The notes beneath the pieces are model-generated. The model was not told where the DNA came from. It made no database searches and worked only from the letters and a program-made list of their open reading frames with translations. From the NCBI GenBank assembly GCA_938004375.1, contig CALKWH010000125.1, positions 1 to 8,824 on the forward strand: 8,824 nt of DNA, read 5' to 3'. Positions 6,817 through 8,824 of the stretch are shown piece after piece; the first letter of the stretch is position 1, and each line of letters starts with the position of its first letter. The translations under genes were made by a program, and so were the position numbers. Source of the DNA: an uncultured Pseudomonadota bacterium. GTDB lineage: Bacteria > Myxococcota_A > Polyangia > HGW-17.

Positions 6817-7914
6817 ATGCGCCGCTTCCCCATCGTCATTCTGTTCGCCGTCGGTTGGCTGTTCCTCTCGTGCTCTCCCGAGGAGAAGCACGCGAACAAC
6901 GTCAACAACGTGAACAATGTGAACAACGTCAACAACGTGAACAACGTCAACAACGTCAACAATATCAACAACGCGAACAACGTGAACAACACGAACAACG
7001 TCAACAACCAGGACGGCGGTCCGGACGCCGACGCCGACGCGGGCCTCGATCCGTGGGTGCGCATCGAGGATCCCGCCGACGGCGCCACCGTGGACAACCC
7101 GGTGACCTTCACCATCGCCGCCGCGAACGTCGCCATGGTCCGCCTGTTCGCCGACGACTGGCCCCTGGGGGACGCCTGGGATCCCGCCACCCGCACCACC
7201 CGCACCTACGACTTCAGCGGCACCGGCTACGAGCGCAACGTGGTGCTGCGCGGCTACTCGGACACGGCCGCCACCGTCGAGGTCGCCACCGACGCCATCG
7301 TGATCACCCCCCGCGAGACCGACATCGGCACGTTCCTGGGGGACATGTGGAACACGTACTACTATCTCGCCATGGAGAGCGACTACGCCGGCGCCGACGA
7401 CACCACGCTCTACGACTCCAACTGCGCGCCCATCGCGCAGGTCCCCGCCGACTTCTCCGACGACATCTGCATCGAGGGCTCCGGGCGGCTCGAAGACGGC
7501 CGCGTGATCAACTACGCCCGCACCTGCGCCTGCGGCCGCACCTGTCCCACCGGCGGCATCATCTGCTACGCCGTGCTCGACGCGGTCCAGTTCCCCTGGG
7601 GCATGGGCAGCGCCTCCAACCCCCTCGAGCCCCTGCGCTCGTGGGCGGTGGACAACGCCTTCATCGCCCGGGGCACCATCCTGTACGCCCAGGAGTTCGA
7701 CGGCGTGACCATCCCGTCCCACGACGGCCTGGGCGGCTTCGTCCACGACGGCTGCTTCCGCGCCGACGACGTGGGCGGCTGGATCGAGGGCAACCACTTC
7801 GACTTCTTCGCCGGCACCCACGACATGTGGATCGCGCTCGAGAACCTCTTCCCCACCGAGAGCACCTTCAACGTCTACGTCAACCCCGGCAAGTGCGCCT
7901 ACCTCGCGCCGTAG
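6817..7914 (+). CDS. 3D-domain lipoprotein with Asn linker and Ig-like domain
   Basis: 365 residues. A signal peptide ends at LFLSC with lipidated C19 and Ser at +2. Residues 27-64 are 13 Asn-Asn pairs spaced by single residues, followed by a short Asp/Ala stretch. Residues about 80-163 look like an Ig-like bacterial domain (IEDPADGATVDNPVTF, RLFADDWPLG). The C-terminal part contains a 3D (Asp-Asp-Asp) domain: SWAVD with D279, RGTILY (285-290), RADDVGG with D318, then EGNHFDFFAG with D329. The 3D domain is a double-psi beta-barrel also found at the end of MltA and in YocH/Sps-type wall hydrolases, so a peptidoglycan- or polysaccharide-cleaving role is inferred. Eight Cys between 203 and 360 suggest disulfides. 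GAGG lies 6 bases before the ATG. It is the first gene of a pair with the next lipoprotein. Confidence 0.85.
   Translation: MRRFPIVILFAVGWLFLSCSPEEKHANNVNNVNNVNNVNNVNNVNNVNNINNANNVNNTNNVNNQDGGPDADADAGLDPWVRIEDPADGATVDNPVTFTIAAANVAMVRLFADDWPLGDAWDPATRTTRTYDFSGTGYERNVVLRGYSDTAATVEVATDAIVITPRETDIGTFLGDMWNTYYYLAMESDYAGADDTTLYDSNCAPIAQVPADFSDDICIEGSGRLEDGRVINYARTCACGRTCPTGGIICYAVLDAVQFPWGMGSASNPLEPLRSWAVDNAFIARGTILYAQEFDGVTIPSHDGLGGFVHDGCFRADDVGGWIEGNHFDFFAGTHDMWIALENLFPTESTFNVYVNPGKCAYLAP
6895..7008 (+). repeat. 9-bp tandem repeat encoding an Asn-Asn-X linker
   Basis: Units of AAC AAC plus mostly GTC or GTG encode 13 Asn-Asn pairs. Valine codons mix GTC and GTG, and AAT appears twice, so the DNA is less uniform than the protein. 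It is inverted relative to the similar tract at 3408-3488, with a longest shared identical stretch of 23 bases. Confidence 0.85.
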
Positions 7915-7927
7915 ATGGGAGGCAATC

Positions 7928-8470
7928 ATGTATACGACCCACCGATTCTCCACCATTTTTTTAGCCGTAATCCTATGGAGCGGCGGTTGTGACGATGACC
8001 CCGCCAAACCCGAGATCACGCAAGAGACCTGCGAAGCGATTCAAGATGCAGAGGACTGCCTCAGTGCCGGTTGTACCCCCATTTGCGACGTAGTTTTTTA
8101 CGGACAGATGGGCGATGGAAACTTGGATTGTCAGGCGCGGCGCCACGCCAGCGCGTGCCTGGCGGTTGTTCCATGGAGCTCCGTCGATCATTTCAACGAC
8201 CTCAATAGCGGCGGTATCGGCGACGAAGAGGTGTGGCTCTGCAAGGGGGAGCAGTTCCCGGGAATAGGCACTCAGACCGCGTGCTTCCGATTCCGGAACG
8301 AGAGCGGGGAGCCCGTTGTCGTGCTGGGATACTCCACCGGGGACACCGATTTTCCAGACACCGATCCCTGCCTGCGCTGGGATCCGGACGAGTCCCGCTT
8401 TCCCTGGGAGGGATCCTGCGAGACCGACTGGTGGAGCGAAGCCATGTGGGACGACGTCCTGCCCGAGTGA
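7928..8470 (+). CDS. Small Cys-rich lipoprotein of unknown function
   Basis: 180 residues; I do not recognise the family. The signal peptide ends near LWSGGC with C21 as the lipidated residue, though the -3 position is Ser rather than the usual Leu. Asp at +2 (C-D-D-D) would favour inner-membrane retention by the E. coli rule; whether this rule holds here is uncertain. The mature part has ten further Cys (35, 44, 49, 53, 68, 77, 105, 119, 148, 164), an even number fitting disulfides, and is acidic and Trp-rich at the end. GGGAGG (7917-7922) is 5 bases before the ATG, and the gap to the preceding stop is 13 bases, so the two are probably one transcript. Codon use is unlike its neighbours: about 25 of the first 60 codons end in A or T, against very few in the preceding gene. 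This suggests recent acquisition or weak translational selection. Confidence 0.72.
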   Translation: MYTTHRFSTIFLAVILWSGGCDDDPAKPEITQETCEAIQDAEDCLSAGCTPICDVVFYGQMGDGNLDCQARRHASACLAVVPWSSVDHFNDLNSGGIGDEEVWLCKGEQFPGIGTQTACFRFRNESGEPVVVLGYSTGDTDFPDTDPCLRWDPDESRFPWEGSCETDWWSEAMWDDVLPE

Positions 8471-8603
8471 CCGCATCTTCCCATTCGAGGCGCTGTGCGA
8501 GGACCACGAGCTGGCCCTGGAGCGCTTGATGGGGCAGGTGCGGACGCTGTTCCCGCGGCAGCGCGAACTGTGGAACGCCATCTTCCCGCCCGCCGAGCGG
8601 AAT
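8469..8603 (+). pseudogene. Start-less coding remnant of unknown gene
   Basis: In the frame beginning GAC at 8469, the 44 codons to CGG (8600) include only two ending in A or T and translate to ordinary protein-like sequence (FPFEALCEDHELALERL, then RELWNAIFPPAER). This is the host coding signature, yet no start codon opens the frame at its 5' side: the upstream part of the frame overlaps the lipoprotein gene in a different phase. The coding character stops at the hairpin at 8598. An internal ATG at 8529 with GGAG 6 bases upstream could start a short ORF, but it would run into the repeat region. I read it as the stump of a truncated gene. The family was not recognised. Confidence 0.4.
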
Positions 8604-8619
8604 CGCGCCCGCGATTCCG
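8598..8619. repeat. Perfect 10-bp palindrome (hairpin 1)
   Basis: CGGAATCGCG and CGCGATTCCG are exact reverse complements around a 2-base centre. It is followed by CTTTGCG, too poor in T for a classical intrinsic terminator. It may be a REP-like element or a termination/processing hairpin for the lipoprotein transcript ending at 8470. Confidence 0.6.
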
Positions 8620-8623
8620 CTTT

Positions 8624-8642
8624 GCGACCGGTTCCCGGTCGC
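8624..8642. repeat. Perfect 8-bp hairpin with TTC loop (hairpin 2)
   Basis: GCGACCGG and CCGGTCGC are exact reverse complements separated by TTC. It lies four bases after hairpin 1, so both form a double stem-loop. Confidence 0.6.
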
Positions 8643-8670
8643 CGAGCGCCCCCGCGTACTATCGTGGTGG

Positions 8671-8824
8671 GAACACTGACGACACGGACGCGTCCGCCCG
8701 GACCACGGACAGCCATGGACAGCCACGGACACGGACAGCGGCCGGGAACACGGACGCGGCGGGAACACGGACGGACATGGACGGACACTGACGGACACTG
8801 ACCACGGACCGCCGCGCACGGACC
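8671..8824. repeat. Degenerate GGAC/CACGGA-rich tandem repeat, continuing past the edge
   Basis: GGAC occurs about fourteen times in some 140 bases, mostly as CACGGAC or ATGGAC at spacings near multiples of 6. The pattern includes two similar blocks, GGGAACACGGACG at 8742 and 8760. The resulting open frames (Thr-Asp- and Arg-rich) are by-products. No gene was seen in 8604-8824. Confidence 0.7.

Noticed and set aside
6730..8019. 429-codon minus-strand frame opposite the 3D lipoprotein
   Set aside because: It is an antisense shadow with VVDVV repeats from the Asn linker complement.
8604..8801. Open frames through the GGAC repeat
   Set aside because: Several overlapping frames stay open only because the repeat lacks stops; composition is Arg/Thr/Asp/His low complexity and codon bias collapses after 8600.

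Overview
The window is high-GC bacterial chromosome with nearly all codons ending in G or C. Two lipoproteins carry Asn-Asn-X linkers, one of them next to a Cys/Asp-rich MopE-type repeat array. This combination is typical of Myxococcota and related former Deltaproteobacteria, so I infer such an organism from protein style only. No phage genes, CRISPR array, insertion sequence or rRNA was seen.

Layout. A nuclease-fold-like protein (743 to 1, minus, running off the left edge) is divergent from a membrane-anchored retropepsin-like aspartic protease (883-2010, plus). The protease gene converges on a large MopE-repeat/PPC lipoprotein gene (3662-2007, minus), and the two genes share a TTAA stop. 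A divergent control region (3663-3812) separates that lipoprotein from tRNA-Val(CAC) (3813-3887, plus). Next comes a two-gene minus-strand operon, a PrkA-type protein kinase (6678-4483) followed after one base by a CoA-pyrophosphatase-like NUDIX hydrolase (4481-3912). On the other side of the kinase promoter, a plus-strand pair encodes a 3D-domain lipoprotein (6817-7914) and a small Cys-rich lipoprotein (7928-8470). The right end holds a start-less coding remnant, two adjacent perfect hairpins and a degenerate GGAC-rich repeat that runs to the edge.

How the genes work together. Three proteins are predicted lipoproteins facing the periplasm or outside, and one is a membrane protease. The PrkA-NUDIX pair is the clearest functional unit: an AAA+ kinase of the nutrient-stress type translationally coupled to a nucleotide or cofactor pyrophosphatase. 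The two Asn-linker lipoprotein genes carry their repeats in inverted orientation about 3.4 kb apart. Recombination between them would exchange their promoters and signal peptides in frame.

Nothing here is clearly a new defence or mobile system. The best candidates for follow-up are the PrkA-NUDIX coupling, the inverted linker pair, the nuclease-like protein with its E-x-K replaced by M-x-M, and the remnant/hairpin/repeat junction at the right end.
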